A stretch of 23,109 nucleotides of DNA, taken from positions 1 through 23,109 of the forward strand of contig JAANSK020251384.1 in NCBI GenBank assembly GCA_011763485.2, read 5' to 3'. How positions within the stretch are numbered: the stretch's first letter is position 1; each line of letters begins with the position of its first letter. Positions 1 through 8,310 of the stretch are shown in pieces. Both the position numbers and the translations under genes were made by a program. This DNA comes from Isoetes engelmannii (Eukaryota; Streptophyta; Lycopodiopsida; Isoetales; Isoetaceae). The notes under the pieces were generated by a model. It had not been told where the DNA came from, ran no database searches, and saw only the letters and a list, made by a program, of their open reading frames with translations.

Positions 1-60
1 TATAAATACCTGGAACGTCACATTCTCCCCCCCTTAAAACAATGCTGTCCTCAGCATTAG
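1..60 (-). mobile_element. Possible 3' end of a Ty3/gypsy-type pol reading frame
   Basis: Read on the minus strand, this edge encodes NAEDSIVLRGGE followed by a few more codons. Many plant Ty3/gypsy polyproteins end with an acidic ED stretch followed by an LRGG or similar motif just before the 3' untranslated part, which is the basis for the call. The window cuts the rest off, no LTR or polypurine tract can be confirmed, and the match is only about a dozen residues, so it could be chance. Confidence 0.3.
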
Positions 61-277
61 GAATAGAGAAGGAAATGAAAAGATAGATAGAATACTATAT
101 TTACACTGGTGAATAGTCCAGAGCTTTAATTACAACAAGACCAAAGAATTCACACAATACTGAGCAAAGCCCCCTGTTACTCTGCAGCGGCAGCTACGAG
201 TCCCCCCTGCAGAATAACAAGTAGAACTTAATAGAAAGATTAATAAGATAATAAGATTGTGGTTATAAGGGACCACG

Positions 278-313
278 CCCCCCCCCCCCGCTTTTTTTTT
301 TTTTTTTTTTTTT
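278..313. repeat. C12 and T22 homopolymer runs
   Basis: A run of 12 C (278-289) is followed by GC and a run of 22 T (292-313). It lies about 80 bases downstream of the glycosyltransferase stop codon (minus strand). A T run on this strand is a poly(A) run on the gene's strand. It may be simple-sequence expansion or an old retrotransposed tail. Homopolymers of this kind are also prone to sequencing length errors. Confidence 0.9.
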
Positions 314-392
314 GCTGCTAGTTGCTTATACGTATGAGTAGTTGCTTGTATTACATAGTAAATGCATAATCAATTTGCATAAACACAAGTAG

Positions 393-1244
393 CTATTGTT
401 TCCTTCTCAAACAATCTTCATATAAAGCCTCCCCAACATGTTGCAAGTTAACGTATGAGGAGCCTCCTTTCTTTATTGCAGCCACACTGGTAATACAGAG
501 ATTTTTAGCTCTCATTCTCATTTCCTTTGCTTCTTCCCCTTGCATAACTTTTGCGACCAGAGCGCAAATTTCATCCTTCTTAATAAGCTCAACATTGGAA
601 ATTCTAACTCCAATTTTCCAGTTATGCGCAATATATTTAGCATTTGTATGTTGTTCTGCACGGTGTGGCCATGCCAACATGGGTATTCCCATGCTTACGC
701 TCTCCATAATTGAATTCCAACCACAATGAGTCAAGAATCCTCCGACTGCACTATGCCTCAGGACTTTCAATTGAGGAGCCCACGATACAATCAATCCTTG
801 GTCTTTTATGCGCTCAGAAAGATCCTCCATGTTAGCATCTGAAACATTTTTTAAGAACCTCGGCCTACAAACCCATATAAATGGTTGCTTGCTAGCTTGT
901 AATCCTTGTACAAGTTGTTTTGCTTGCTCTTTAGACATCGTTGATACACTTCCAAATGATATATAAAGAACTGAAGAATCTGGATGACTATTTAACCATT
1001 GAAGGGAATAAGAATCTTTATTCAAATACCTTGGAGCCAATGCAAAACATTCATCTTCACTATCGATTGGGAGCAATGGACCTATGGCCATGGTATTGGG
1101 TCTCCTTGCTCTCAGGACTTGTAATGCATCATGCTCGAGTTCTTCGAAGCTATTCATTAGCATCCATGTCGCCTTGTACTTTTCCTCGAGGTATTGTAAT
1201 TCAAAATCAATCATTGGCCCAGACGATCCTAAGTTGCTCATCAT
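393..1244 (-). CDS. UDP-glycosyltransferase family 1 (plant UGT), C-terminal part
   Basis: The 283-aa frame is the sugar-donor-binding half of a plant family-1 glycosyltransferase, an enzyme class that moves a sugar (usually glucose from UDP-glucose) onto small molecules in the cytosol. Visible landmarks: the linker LGSSGPMIDF at the start, IGPLLP near residue 54, the VLYISFGSVSTMS strand near 91-103, and a complete PSPG box starting WAPQLKVLRHSAVGGF, continuing through HCGWNS and ending PHRAEQ. The box's last residue is Gln, which in characterised plant UGTs goes with glucose preference. Full-length plant UGTs are 450-500 aa, so the N-terminal acceptor-binding domain is missing. The exon appears to begin at 1320 in another frame (see next entry). 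The ATG at 1244 is simply the first Met in this frame and is not a credible natural start. It resembles the UGT85/UGT86-like groups, but the subfamily and acceptor cannot be told. Confidence 0.85.
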   Translation of the reverse strand: MMSNLGSSGPMIDFELQYLEEKYKATWMLMNSFEELEHDALQVLRARRPNTMAIGPLLPIDSEDECFALAPRYLNKDSYSLQWLNSHPDSSVLYISFGSVSTMSKEQAKQLVQGLQASKQPFIWVCRPRFLKNVSDANMEDLSERIKDQGLIVSWAPQLKVLRHSAVGGFLTHCGWNSIMESVSMGIPMLAWPHRAEQHTNAKYIAHNWKIGVRISNVELIKKDEICALVAKVMQGEEAKEMRMRAKNLCITSVAAIKKGGSSYVNLQHVGEALYEDCLRRKQ

Positions 1245-1320
1245 AACGGGGTGTCGAACGGACCGAGGGGGATCAAACCTGGGATGCAGAAATCAGGTTT
1301 AACTTGGCCATCTTCAACTC
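1245..1320 (-). pseudogene. Out-of-frame 5' portion of the UGT exon
   Basis: Upstream of the UGT frame the minus strand has a good splice acceptor (TTTACTTCAG, 1330-1321), then codons reading VEDGQVKPDFCIPGLIPLGP and FDTP. The IPGL-P pattern is what plant UGTs carry just before the LGSSGPM-type segment. The two parts are one base out of frame. The break is at the C run (GGGG on the plus strand, 1248-1251), where one extra C would restore a continuous reading. This is either a true frameshift, making the locus a pseudogene, or a homopolymer error in the assembly. No N-terminal UGT exon was recognised within the next 1.6 kb upstream (1330-2940). Confidence 0.6.
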
Positions 1321-2436
1321 CTGAAGTAAATCAAGAATAATATTTGTGAAATTTTTAAATCATAGGAAAAACATACACTCGAGTTTGTGGAATGCCAAAA
1401 AAATTTCACGGCAACTAAAAGCTTTGAAACCTTAGGAAACCTTAGCAAATAAGAGCTTTATGCAGACCTGTATGCATAAATTTATGCTATTGTATTGCAG
1501 CGTAAACATTAAACTGTAACATAATAGTACAGTCAACCATTAAACTGTAAACGCAAATCGAACGGTGGCTCTCCAGAGCAAAAAAAACTGTTCTTTTTGA
1601 GCAAACACTCACCAATGGCTGCTTCAATCCATCTGACCAAAGATAAACTTGTCTTATTTTGCTCAACCGTGCAGCTCACTTGCGGCATAACAGGGAAACG
1701 CCTCGGCTTCAAAATCCCTGAAGACATCCTCATATGGATGCCATTGTGAGCATGCAGGTTCTGCGTGGCATCAATCCCTATACCTTCTCCACAAAATCCA
1801 CTGGATAACGATGGAAATGCAAGAACACAAAATCATAGGGAAAAAATTCTATGATTTTTGCAGAATCGGCAAATTTTCCCGGGCGCCATGACATCCAAAA
1901 TCTTAGGAAATCATTTAAAAAGAAGAATCCAAAAAGTTTACGGAATGTCAGAAAAACCGATTTTAAACAATAGGATGACTCAAGTAATATTTTGTGCAAA
2001 GTAATCAAAAGTGTTTTTTTGGCTAGTTTATATTAGCTTCGCCCTTATGTGATGGGCACTACTATAATTTAGCAAAGGTTTAGTCTTAAACATGTAACAA
2101 ATGACTTATATGTGCGACATCTCTTGTTTACGATTGGTGAAATAGGAGGTTAGAGCAAATAATAGATATCGGTACTATTTGAAAATTCTGAATCAGTTTA
2201 CTTTTTGTTTGTTATCTTTCCAAGCTATGCTCTTGCTGCCTGACAAAAGCATAGTTTTTGCACATTGTACTTTCAATATAATTAATATACATTTCTCCCC
2301 CAAGCAAGATGAGATCTACAAGTATTATATGTCTAGTAGGTTTTTATAAGTTTTCATTTTCCCACATAGTATTCCTTTTGATTAAATACGTAAATTCTCA
2401 CATACTAGTCCTTCTGATAAGTCATATTACCAGTAT

Positions 2437-2528
2437 ATATGCAAGGAAAATGCACGACTAAATGTGGGCATTAACTATGATTTCTTCGCAAATATGCAAG
2501 GAGAATGCATGACAAAACGTCGGCATTA
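2437..2528. repeat. 37-bp imperfect direct repeat, two copies
   Basis: The segment starting ATATGCAAGGAAAATGCACG at 2437-2473 recurs at 2492-2528 with about six substitutions and the same length. The two are 55 bp apart start to start. No coding role is apparent. Confidence 0.8.
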
Positions 2529-2573
2529 CCTTAAGTACTAGTGTATTGGTATAGGGTTCTATTTCGAACGTCA

Positions 2574-2657
2574 TATTCTGCCAATGACAGGACCAATTTT
2601 TTGAAGAGCAATTAGGGCGATTAATCAAAGTTTACGTCTATTCTGCCAATGACAGGA
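2574..2657. repeat. 19-bp exact direct repeat, two copies
   Basis: TATTCTGCCAATGACAGGA occurs at 2574-2592 and 2639-2657, each preceded by a similar ACGTC context. It is a local duplication of unknown origin. Confidence 0.8.
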
Positions 2658-2942
2658 TGGTGATGAGTACTTCTTTCTATCTAAAACGTGATTAAAAATC
2701 GTGAATTTTTTATCATGGACTCAACAATATATGTACTATATTCAATACAATACATGCACATTGACATTAGAAAAATAAACAATACTAAATGTTTGTAAAA
2801 CTAGTTTTTCATACAAGTGTTATAGATTCAACAAGGAAGAGATATCGGTGTGCTCGTTATATTGTTAATACTCCAAATACACTAATTTTGGAATAACAAC
2901 CTCAATTATCACGAATTCAAAGGCGTAACAAGAAGTTATTTC

Positions 2943-3130
2943 AACGCTACTACATAACTTAGAAATAAGGAAGCAACTTTTATTTGATCACCAACAAGGG
3001 AGTAGGCGTGAACGCCACCCTCGAGGGAACGCTACTACATAACTTAGAAATAAGGAAGGCAAACTAAGCAACTTTTATTTGAGCACCAACATAGAGTGGG
3101 CCAGAACGCCACCCTCGATGGAACACTACT
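2943..3130 (-). repeat. Two degenerate tandem copies of the expansin 3' coding end
   Basis: Just past the expansin stop codon, the sequence for the protein's last 17 or so residues plus its 3' flank is repeated twice with a period of about 80-85 bp. Copy B (3063-3130) still reads RGWRSGPLYVGAQIKVA and a stop, matching RGWHPGLLFIGAQIQVA of the gene. Copy C (2971-3036) has a one-base insertion and an early stop. A 30-bp block beginning AACGCTACTACATAACTTAG is shared by 2943-2972 and 3028-3057. The array looks like unequal exchange or replication slippage over the terminal exon. Confidence 0.8.
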
Positions 3131-3141
3131 AGGAAAGCAAA

Positions 3142-4223
3142 CTAAGCAACTTGGATTTGAGCACCAATAAAGAGTAGGCCAGGATGCCATCCTCGAGGTA
3201 CGACGGAGGTGCATGTGCCGTCGCTAGTGGTCACTACAATAGTCAGAATTTGGTCCTTGAGATCGTTGTAGCATGGACATTTCCAATAAGCACCATGATC
3301 CCTAATCATCAGTTTCCCATTGATTGTAACGCTTGTAATGTCTCCAGCACCAGCAACATTGCTTATTGATAGCCAAAATAGATTCAAGCGTACATCAACA
3401 TCAATGAGAAAGTTAATGCCACCATTTGTCACACATTTTACTCTGCAAAATAACCAAATATTCCACCACTTTTAGTGCATTTTCATTTTGCTTAAATACT
3501 TTAAGAAAAATGATAAGGCATTTAGACCATTTACCTTCGATACTCTATGTCTATAAGCGCATTTATTTTTAGTATCCCAGCAACTTGTGCGAACGCCTTA
3601 GCACCTAGATCAAATTGAGCAGGTGGAGTCCCTCTCCCTGGGAGAGCTTGGCCTACTACAGTTACTATACAAGTTGGGCCACCTAGTAGACCAGCTACTA
3701 GACATCCTAATCCTGTACATCTCACCTCGTAACAATGACCACATGCAGCACCTCCACCAAATAAGGAGGCATCCACAGTTGCTGTCACCAAGGCTGGAGA
3801 CAACTGTTGGTTCCCATAGCATTGCGTCCCATCTGGAGAAAGGGGAAAAAAACGTAACTCTTAGTGATAGGTTTTAATATACAGATTGCACAAAAAGAAA
3901 CGCTTTCAAAAAATAGATAGAATTTTAACGTCCACGGGAAGCTCCTTTAAGGTTGGTTTTATTAATGTCTTATTAGTATTCCCTCCACCAGGTCCACCTT
4001 GTCCTCCAGAAGGGTTACCTCCACCAGATCCACCGTGGTCTCCTCCACCTTGTCCTCCACCATGGTCTCCTCCACTGTGGTCTCCTCCACCATGGTCTCC
4101 TCCACCTTGTCCACCAGGAGGACCTCCAGAGCAAGTAGCCTTGCCTGGTTGCCACCCATCTTCAGCACTCGCTCCAATCAACACAACACCAATGACAAGG
4201 CAAAGCAATACGCACTTTGCCAT
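3142..4223 (-). CDS. Expansin, secreted cell-wall loosening protein with Gly/His-rich insertion
   Basis: Three exons on the minus strand, 4223-4019, 3832-3535 and 3442-3142, joined by GT-AG introns of 186 and 92 bp in phases 1 and 2, give 267 codons plus TAG, the usual expansin length. Residues 1-20 (MAKCVLLCLVIGVVLIGASA) are a signal peptide. EDGWQPGKAT follows, then a Gly/His-rich stretch (about 32-68, GGGDH-like units) placed inside the first loop of the double-psi beta-barrel domain. The barrel continues through CYGNQ (73-77), the cysteines in ACGHCYEVRC (98-107) and AQFDLGAKAF (140-149). The C-terminal CBM63-type domain follows IEYRRVKC (164-171) and includes SNVAGAGDITSV and RGWHPG. Expansins loosen walls non-hydrolytically. 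The usual HFD motif is QFD (141-143), and TFYGG is TCSGG. I start at the second ATG because the first (4238) only adds MHCRE before the signal peptide. Alpha or beta class is unclear. Confidence 0.85.
3991..4130 (-). repeat. GGAGGN trinucleotide-like repeat encoding the Gly/His-rich tract
   Basis: Degenerate units read on the plus strand as TCTCCTCCACCATGG or close variants repeat about six to eight times. On the coding strand they give GGDHGG and GGQGG blocks of the expansin. The first intron donor (GAG|GTAACC, 4018) sits inside this repeat, so the tail of the tract (3991-4018) is intronic. Confidence 0.75.
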
Positions 4224-4363
4224 TTCCCTGCAATGCATAAAACGAAATTAATGAATTTTGGTTAACGCCTTGGCAAATGAAGCTACAAAGACAAATTAAT
4301 AACACCTCTTGAGCTGCATTTTCATTAACGAGATGATGCACTAAACAGCGAGTATTGCCAAGG

Positions 4364-4371
4364 TTTATATA
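4364..4371 (-). promoter_or_regulatory. Candidate TATA box of the expansin gene
   Basis: The minus strand reads TATATAAA here, 141 bases upstream of the chosen ATG at 4223. This is a plausible spacing for a TATA box with a 5' leader of about 110 bases. The leader ends in TGCATTGCAGGGAAATGG, which could also be a splice acceptor of a small leader intron. Placement is by motif only. Confidence 0.4.
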
Positions 4372-5139
4372 GAAAACGAAATTGCTTAATATTAGATTTT
4401 CAACGTTAATCCGAAAACGCAATCTAAAAATGGCTTCGTCAACTCTAACGGCCATGCAGGGTTCATCCACGTATGATATGCGTGGCTCCAGATTGACCGT
4501 TTGATGAGACTCGTGTTTAACAGACATGAATCCAAAAAACAGACCTTCCAATTTCCACAGAAAGGAATCCTCTACGCTGGTGCCGGATTCAATCTCTTCA
4601 GATTTTAGCCGGATTCTTATTTTAGCCGTATTCCCAAGTTAAAACCCTTCAGTCAAGGATCTGCACACATGCAACTAAGTATTTCAATAAAATAATACAA
4701 CCATCATCTTCCTTGAAAAAAAACTTCCTTTATATACGTCTAAATGCCTTTCTGTGAAATACAGTCTCTCCTCTACACCAGGTCTATGGTGAATACATCA
4801 ACGTCAATATGAAGCACCCTCACATGATGTTTCAAAGCTTCAAAATCGCAATGCCATCAATTGAAATAATCTAAAAGCTCAATTAAAAGAAATAAACGAT
4901 GAAAAATGGAATTGAAATCCAATCGAGCAAAAGCTACATGTGTCCATGGCAAAACCTATATTGTCCATGGCGTTGGGGCAATCTATAGTGCTTTGGCACC
5001 TTGTTCATAGATTATCTTATTAGCTGAAAGATATAATCTTATTAGTTGAAAGATTAAGCTAAATCATTGCTTGATCTGGAGGGATCTTTATATGTTTGGA
5101 TCACTTGCTATAGCATTCTTTTGCTTCTTTCCATACAAG
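4372..5139. other. Intergenic, no gene seen
   Basis: AT-rich sequence upstream of the expansin promoter. It includes a dispersed repeat (4803-4876, partner at 19214-19294) and a 19-bp near-exact tandem pair, ATCTTATTAGCTGAAAGAT at 5014-5032 and 5036-5054. The open frames here are short and have no recognisable domain. Confidence 0.6.
4803..4876 (+). repeat. Dispersed repeat, copy 1
   Basis: This segment around CACATGATGTTTC and CCATCAA is similar, with small indels, to 19214-19294 in the same orientation 14.4 kb away. The shared order is GTCAATAT, AAGCA, CACATGATGTTTC, GCAAT, CCATCAA and AATAATCTA. It is probably an old transposon fragment. Its ends were not defined. Confidence 0.6.
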
Positions 5140-5289
5140 AAAGACTATTTAGATTGTACTATTTAGATTACATTCTGGCATGGAAGCAATGCCGACGCGC
5201 ATCAGCTTACATCTGGCGTGGAAGCAATGCCGATGCGTGCCAACGCAGAGGCGTTGCTGACACACCAGAATGTAAGCTAAATAGTCTTT
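5140..5289. mobile_element. Foldback/MITE-like element with 13-bp perfect terminal inverted repeats
   Basis: AAAGACTATTTAG (5140-5152) is mirrored exactly by 5277-5289. A second inner match extends the pairing: TTAGATTACATTCTGG on the left and ACCAGAATGTAAGCTAAA on the right. Between the arms there is an imperfect 38-bp tandem duplication around CTGGCATGGAAGCAATGCCG (5176-5195) and 5213-5232. No transposase is encoded in 150 bp, so it would be non-autonomous. I could not settle a target-site duplication, so the superfamily is open. Confidence 0.6.
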
Positions 5290-6870
5290 TCTGTTACGTG
5301 GAAGACACTTGGGTTAGATTTATGTACATTACCAAGACCAATCAGAGGCCCAACTTGTTCTGGCCAAAGCATGTGACTTCCAGTTTTATTTATTTATGCG
5401 TTTTGTAAATTCAGTTCTGATGATGCATAGCCTATTAAACGTCCATTGTGAAGTGATAGTGCCTCCTGTTCAAATTCCAGATAACTTACCAAGTTGTTGG
5501 CTTTTCCAGAAATATCATCGTTCAAAGTGAATCCCAAGATTAAACTTCTATTTCAGTTAAGGAAGGAAATTAGTAAAGAACTGTAGCAGCCAAAGCATGT
5601 CCATACAGCATACCGCAGAGTGGGAATGATTTTGAATTGCATGAATGCCAAGAGTGACGATTTTCTTCCATACATTTTGAAGACATTTTGCATCCATTTT
5701 CTGTAAATGACCAAATCTGATAGGCCAAAACTTGTAGGGGAAAAGTTACCATTTGAATAATTACCTTTTGAACACATTTTGAATCCATTTTGTGTAAATG
5801 GCCCCAATTCTGATTGTGCCCTTCCCAGTCTAATTCCACACCTTATAACTTAAGCAGGTGACCAGCCATCTTGTAAATGGTTACCTTACAGAAAAAAAGC
5901 ATCTGCATAATCCACACTTCTGCATAACATTGAAATTGCAACAAGAAATAGTGACTACATTTCATCCAACAAATTCACAATTTGCAGTTTGAAATTAGAG
6001 CAAATTATCTTGACAAGGACCTTAAATGTTCATTGCATTTAATATTTCTAATCTGTGAACTTCCATTTGCAGTCTTTTGGCCTTCAATGTCTCCTTTGAT
6101 TCAGAAAGATTCTTTCTTCCGTTTTCTATCACGTGAAGAAGGTGATAAGTTCTTCAATTTTTACTTCCTGTCTTTGCTGCAGACTGCCTTAAGTTGATTC
6201 CTTGCTTTTGCAGCTTACTCAACTTGCATTCTTCTCAAATGTGAATTAGCTTACGGTTAATTTACCATTCCATCTTATGTTCCATTACCATCTTCCATAT
6301 CGAAATCGGGTTTGTCCTTCTTGGCAATTTATATTGGCATGGACTTCCAATTTACATTGCCATGCAAGCTGGTCTTCCTGCATCTCATAAACAATCTCAA
6401 TATTTCAAGCTTTTGTCTATACCTAATAAAGAGAAAATGGACAAGAACTATGGTGTAATGGATTTCTCCGTGTTATGAATCATATTAATGATTAAAGCGA
6501 AACTATCCCAAACCACTAATCTCAGCCAAGGCCTTCCCAATAAATAAATCCGTAATGATTCCTTTACATCCTTACGTAAGATCCCATGCAATATAACCTA
6601 ATGGCATACAGAAAGAAAGAAAAATCTAGACCAGAGTTACGAAATTTTAATGTGAAAGTGAATAGCATCAAAATTACACAATATGCGGGAATACATAGTA
6701 ATCTTAATTCTGTACTCAGGAAAGCAATTACGTCTGCATTGCATACGGAGGAAAAAAAAGCATGCAAATTGTTCGTGCTTAGTAGTCATCCACAGTCTGT
6801 AACGTAATCTAAGAAACCGGTACTTTATATAGCTGAAATGGCCTAAACAGAAAGATCCGGCGTTTAGGGT
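5290..6870. other. Intergenic, no gene seen
   Basis: No recognisable coding domain on either strand. It contains an imperfect direct duplication: a segment around ACATTTTGCATCCATTTTCT (5681-5700) and again around ACACATTTTGAATCCATTTT (5771-5790), with flanking similarity over about 50 bp. The frames at 5553-5839 merely reflect this. Confidence 0.6.
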
Positions 6871-6925
6871 TCTTATTATTTTAAAATGTAAGCTATAAGT
6901 AGATGAAGCCATACTTTATGTAAGA

Positions 6926-6964
6926 TGCCGGATCCGCTTCCGCCTCCGCCACCGCCTCCGCTGT
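6926..6964. repeat. CCG/CCT trinucleotide tract
   Basis: Degenerate CCGCCTCCGCCACCGCCTCC repeat in an otherwise AT-rich neighbourhood. It marks the start of a GC-richer block (about 6926-7340) that leads into the short gene candidate at 7391. It would encode poly-Pro on the plus strand or poly-Gly on the minus strand, but neither frame has other support. Confidence 0.7.
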
Positions 6965-7090
6965 TACGATCTGGATTAGTTGTAGCAGGCCCCTTTGGAG
7001 GCCGCCTTGGGCGCAGGCCAAGAAGGCCTGGAAAGGGAAAAGCCTTATATGCCAAGTCACCTTTGGGAAAGGTCTTGGGAGGAAAGGTAA

Positions 7091-7140
7091 AAGAGGAACT
7101 AGCGTATAAATATGGAAGAGGAACTAGCGTATAAATATGG
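7091..7140 (+). promoter_or_regulatory. Exact 25-bp tandem duplication carrying two TATA boxes
   Basis: AAGAGGAACTAGCGTATAAA plus TATGG occurs twice back to back (7091-7115 and 7116-7140), giving two TATAAATA motifs at 7105-7112 and 7130-7137. They lie about 250-285 bases upstream of the short ORF at 7391, so they could give two start sites 25 bp apart. The promoter role is inferred from motif and position. Confidence 0.5.
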
Positions 7141-7343
7141 AGATAGACGATTAAGGACGGCATCTCTTGGTTGTGTGATCCTTGTACCTCGCTCTCAAGT
7201 TAGTTCTCATCTCAGTGGGGAGCTCAGGTGGTTTTGGGTTCATAGGTTGGGTGGCGAGTCTTATCGAATTCCTTGTAGTCTTCACGGTCCTGCGTGGACA
7301 ACCTGTTTCATCTTGCTAGTCGTAACATCCGCCTCCGCCTGGT

Positions 7344-7401
7344 CCTATGCGCTGGTTTGAGATGGCTATGGCCCTATGCACTGGTTTGAGATGGCTATGG
7401 C
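7344..7401 (+). repeat. 29-bp tandem duplication over the start codon
   Basis: CCTATGCGCTGGTTTGAGAT plus GGCTATGGC (7344-7372) is repeated at 7373-7401 with one G-to-A change. Each copy carries ATGGCTATGG. Because 29 is not a multiple of three, the first copy's ATG (7362) opens a short out-of-frame upstream ORF and only the second (7391) is in frame with the downstream frame. Confidence 0.9.
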
Positions 7402-7621
7402 ATCCTCTGTAGTTGAAAAAGCCGTTGAAGGTGCCGGCAGAGTAATTGGTATATGGATGTGTGGTAAAATTGTTGAGAGAACAATGCAACAAAGTTGCGA
7501 GCATGAACTCAAGGTTAAAGAGCATGAGCATGAACGGAAGGTTAAAGAGCATGAGCATGAACTGAAGGTTAAAGAACATGAACTAAAAGTTAAAACGCGA
7601 GGTAGAAAGATATTATTTTAA
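7391..7621 (+). CDS. Small hypothetical protein with Lys/Glu/His-rich repeats
   Basis: A 76-aa frame whose family I do not recognise. The first 34 or so residues (starting MAMASSVVEKAVEGAGRVIG) are small and hydrophobic with the feel of an amphipathic or weak membrane segment. From Cys-36 on it is a perfect-register repeat: EHELKVK, EHEHERKVK, EHEHELKVK, EHELKVK (7499-7594), highly charged and likely helical or coiled-coil. The tail is TRGRKILF. The start could be ATG 7391 or the in-frame ATG at 7376. Two TATA motifs lie upstream (7105, 7130). The 3' end overlaps a 98-bp-period duplication that includes a G-box palindrome. It could be a real lineage-specific small gene, the end of a decayed larger gene, or chance coding across a repeat. 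No intron was identified. Confidence 0.35.
   Translation: MAMASSVVEKAVEGAGRVIGIWMCGKIVERTMQQSCEHELKVKEHEHERKVKEHEHELKVKEHELKVKTRGRKILF
7499..7594 (+). repeat. 27/21-bp in-frame minisatellite
   Basis: Units of GAG CAT (GAG CAT) GAA CTG AAG GTT AAA repeat four times as 21, 27, 27 and 21 bp, all multiples of three, so the reading frame is kept throughout. Confidence 0.85.
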
Positions 7622-7740
7622 CATCCACGTGGACCCTGCAACTGCAGCTACATCGGCAATTGAAGGTTAAAGAGCATGAACTGAAGGTTAAAACGCGAGA
7701 TAGATAGATAATATTTTAACGTCCACGTGGACCAGCTGCA
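7563..7740. repeat. 98-bp-period duplication with CACGTG (G-box) palindromes
   Basis: The end of the short ORF and its flank (7563-7646) recur at 7661-7740: TGAAGGTTAAAGA-CATGAACT, AAAACGCGAG, TATTTTAAC and the palindrome. Copy 1 has TCCACGTGGA (7624-7633) and copy 2 has GTCCACGTGGAC (7721-7732), both centred on CACGTG, a core recognised by plant bHLH and bZIP factors. A related TTTTAACGTCCACG also lies in expansin intron 1 (3924-3937), which suggests a shared mobile fragment. Confidence 0.7.
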
Positions 7741-8310
7741 GGGGGCCATGGGATGGGACTTGATGACAATAAATTGGTCATATCACAAGTTTCTTGCATG
7801 TTTTGGCTCATATTTTAAGCTTTGAGCATTATTTTGTTGATCTCATGAGAAAAATGAATAGAATGGCACCATTGTGCATTTTTTATTTTTTGTCTCAATG
7901 TTGTGATGCTATTTTGATAGTGTTAGGGAACTTGGTCTTAATTTTGTAAGTTGGGTGGGATGAATGGAAATGTCTTAATTTTGTAAGTTGGGATGAATGG
8001 AAATAGAAATTTCTTAGTCTCTTCCAACATTAGAATACTAGTAGAAATATAACAAGAAAAAGTTAGATACATTGTCTTTTTCACCACATAAGATCTTCAT
8101 CTGGCGGTTCCCTTCTTTGCAACGAGTTCTTGGCTTTTCTTGATGCTGTGTAATGTGAACAAGTCATGTAGTCCGAAAGTCGTGTATTCCGGACCGGCAG
8201 GGGTAGCCAGCAGTCGATCGGCGTGACCGGCTGCTGGGGCACGACGGCTGCTAGCTGCCCCTGCCAGCCAGGAATACAATTCTTCTTCACATTCCATATA
8301 AGATAAAGTT
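7741..8310. other. No gene seen
   Basis: AT-rich with a GC-richer block at 8190-8270. The tandem phrase TTAATTTTGTAAGTTGGG occurs at about 7938 and 7976 with similar flanks (ATGAATGGAAAT). Frames on the minus strand at 8081-8342 have no recognised domain. Confidence 0.55.

Larger units (their letters stand above)
1321..2942. other. AT-rich stretch without a recognised gene
   Basis: This would be the UGT intron and/or upstream flank. Short frames on the minus strand (1533-1733, 1778-2008) show no domain I recognise. It contains a small perfect hairpin (arms 1829-1838 and 1849-1858) and two short imperfect duplications described separately. Confidence 0.6.

Noticed and set aside
1270-1285. GATCAAACCTGGGATG resembling a tRNA B box
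   Set aside because: It lies inside the UGT exon and no A box or cloverleaf could be drawn around it.
1829-1858. Perfect 10-bp hairpin AAAATCATAG / CTATGATTTT
   Set aside because: Short AT-rich hairpins are expected in such sequence. Nothing suggests a terminator or element end.
3886-4251. Plus-strand Pro-rich frames over the expansin first exon
   Set aside because: They are the reverse complement of the Gly/His repeat. The minus strand has the signal peptide, splice sites and domain continuity.
5067-5408. 113-codon plus-strand frame
   Set aside because: It runs straight through the foldback element and its duplicated core, with no recognisable domain.
6876-7163. Minus-strand Gly/Pro-rich frame and its plus-strand Pro-rich mirror
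   Set aside because: Both arise from the CCG/CCT tract. No domain, no conserved start, and the plus frame runs over the TATA duplication.
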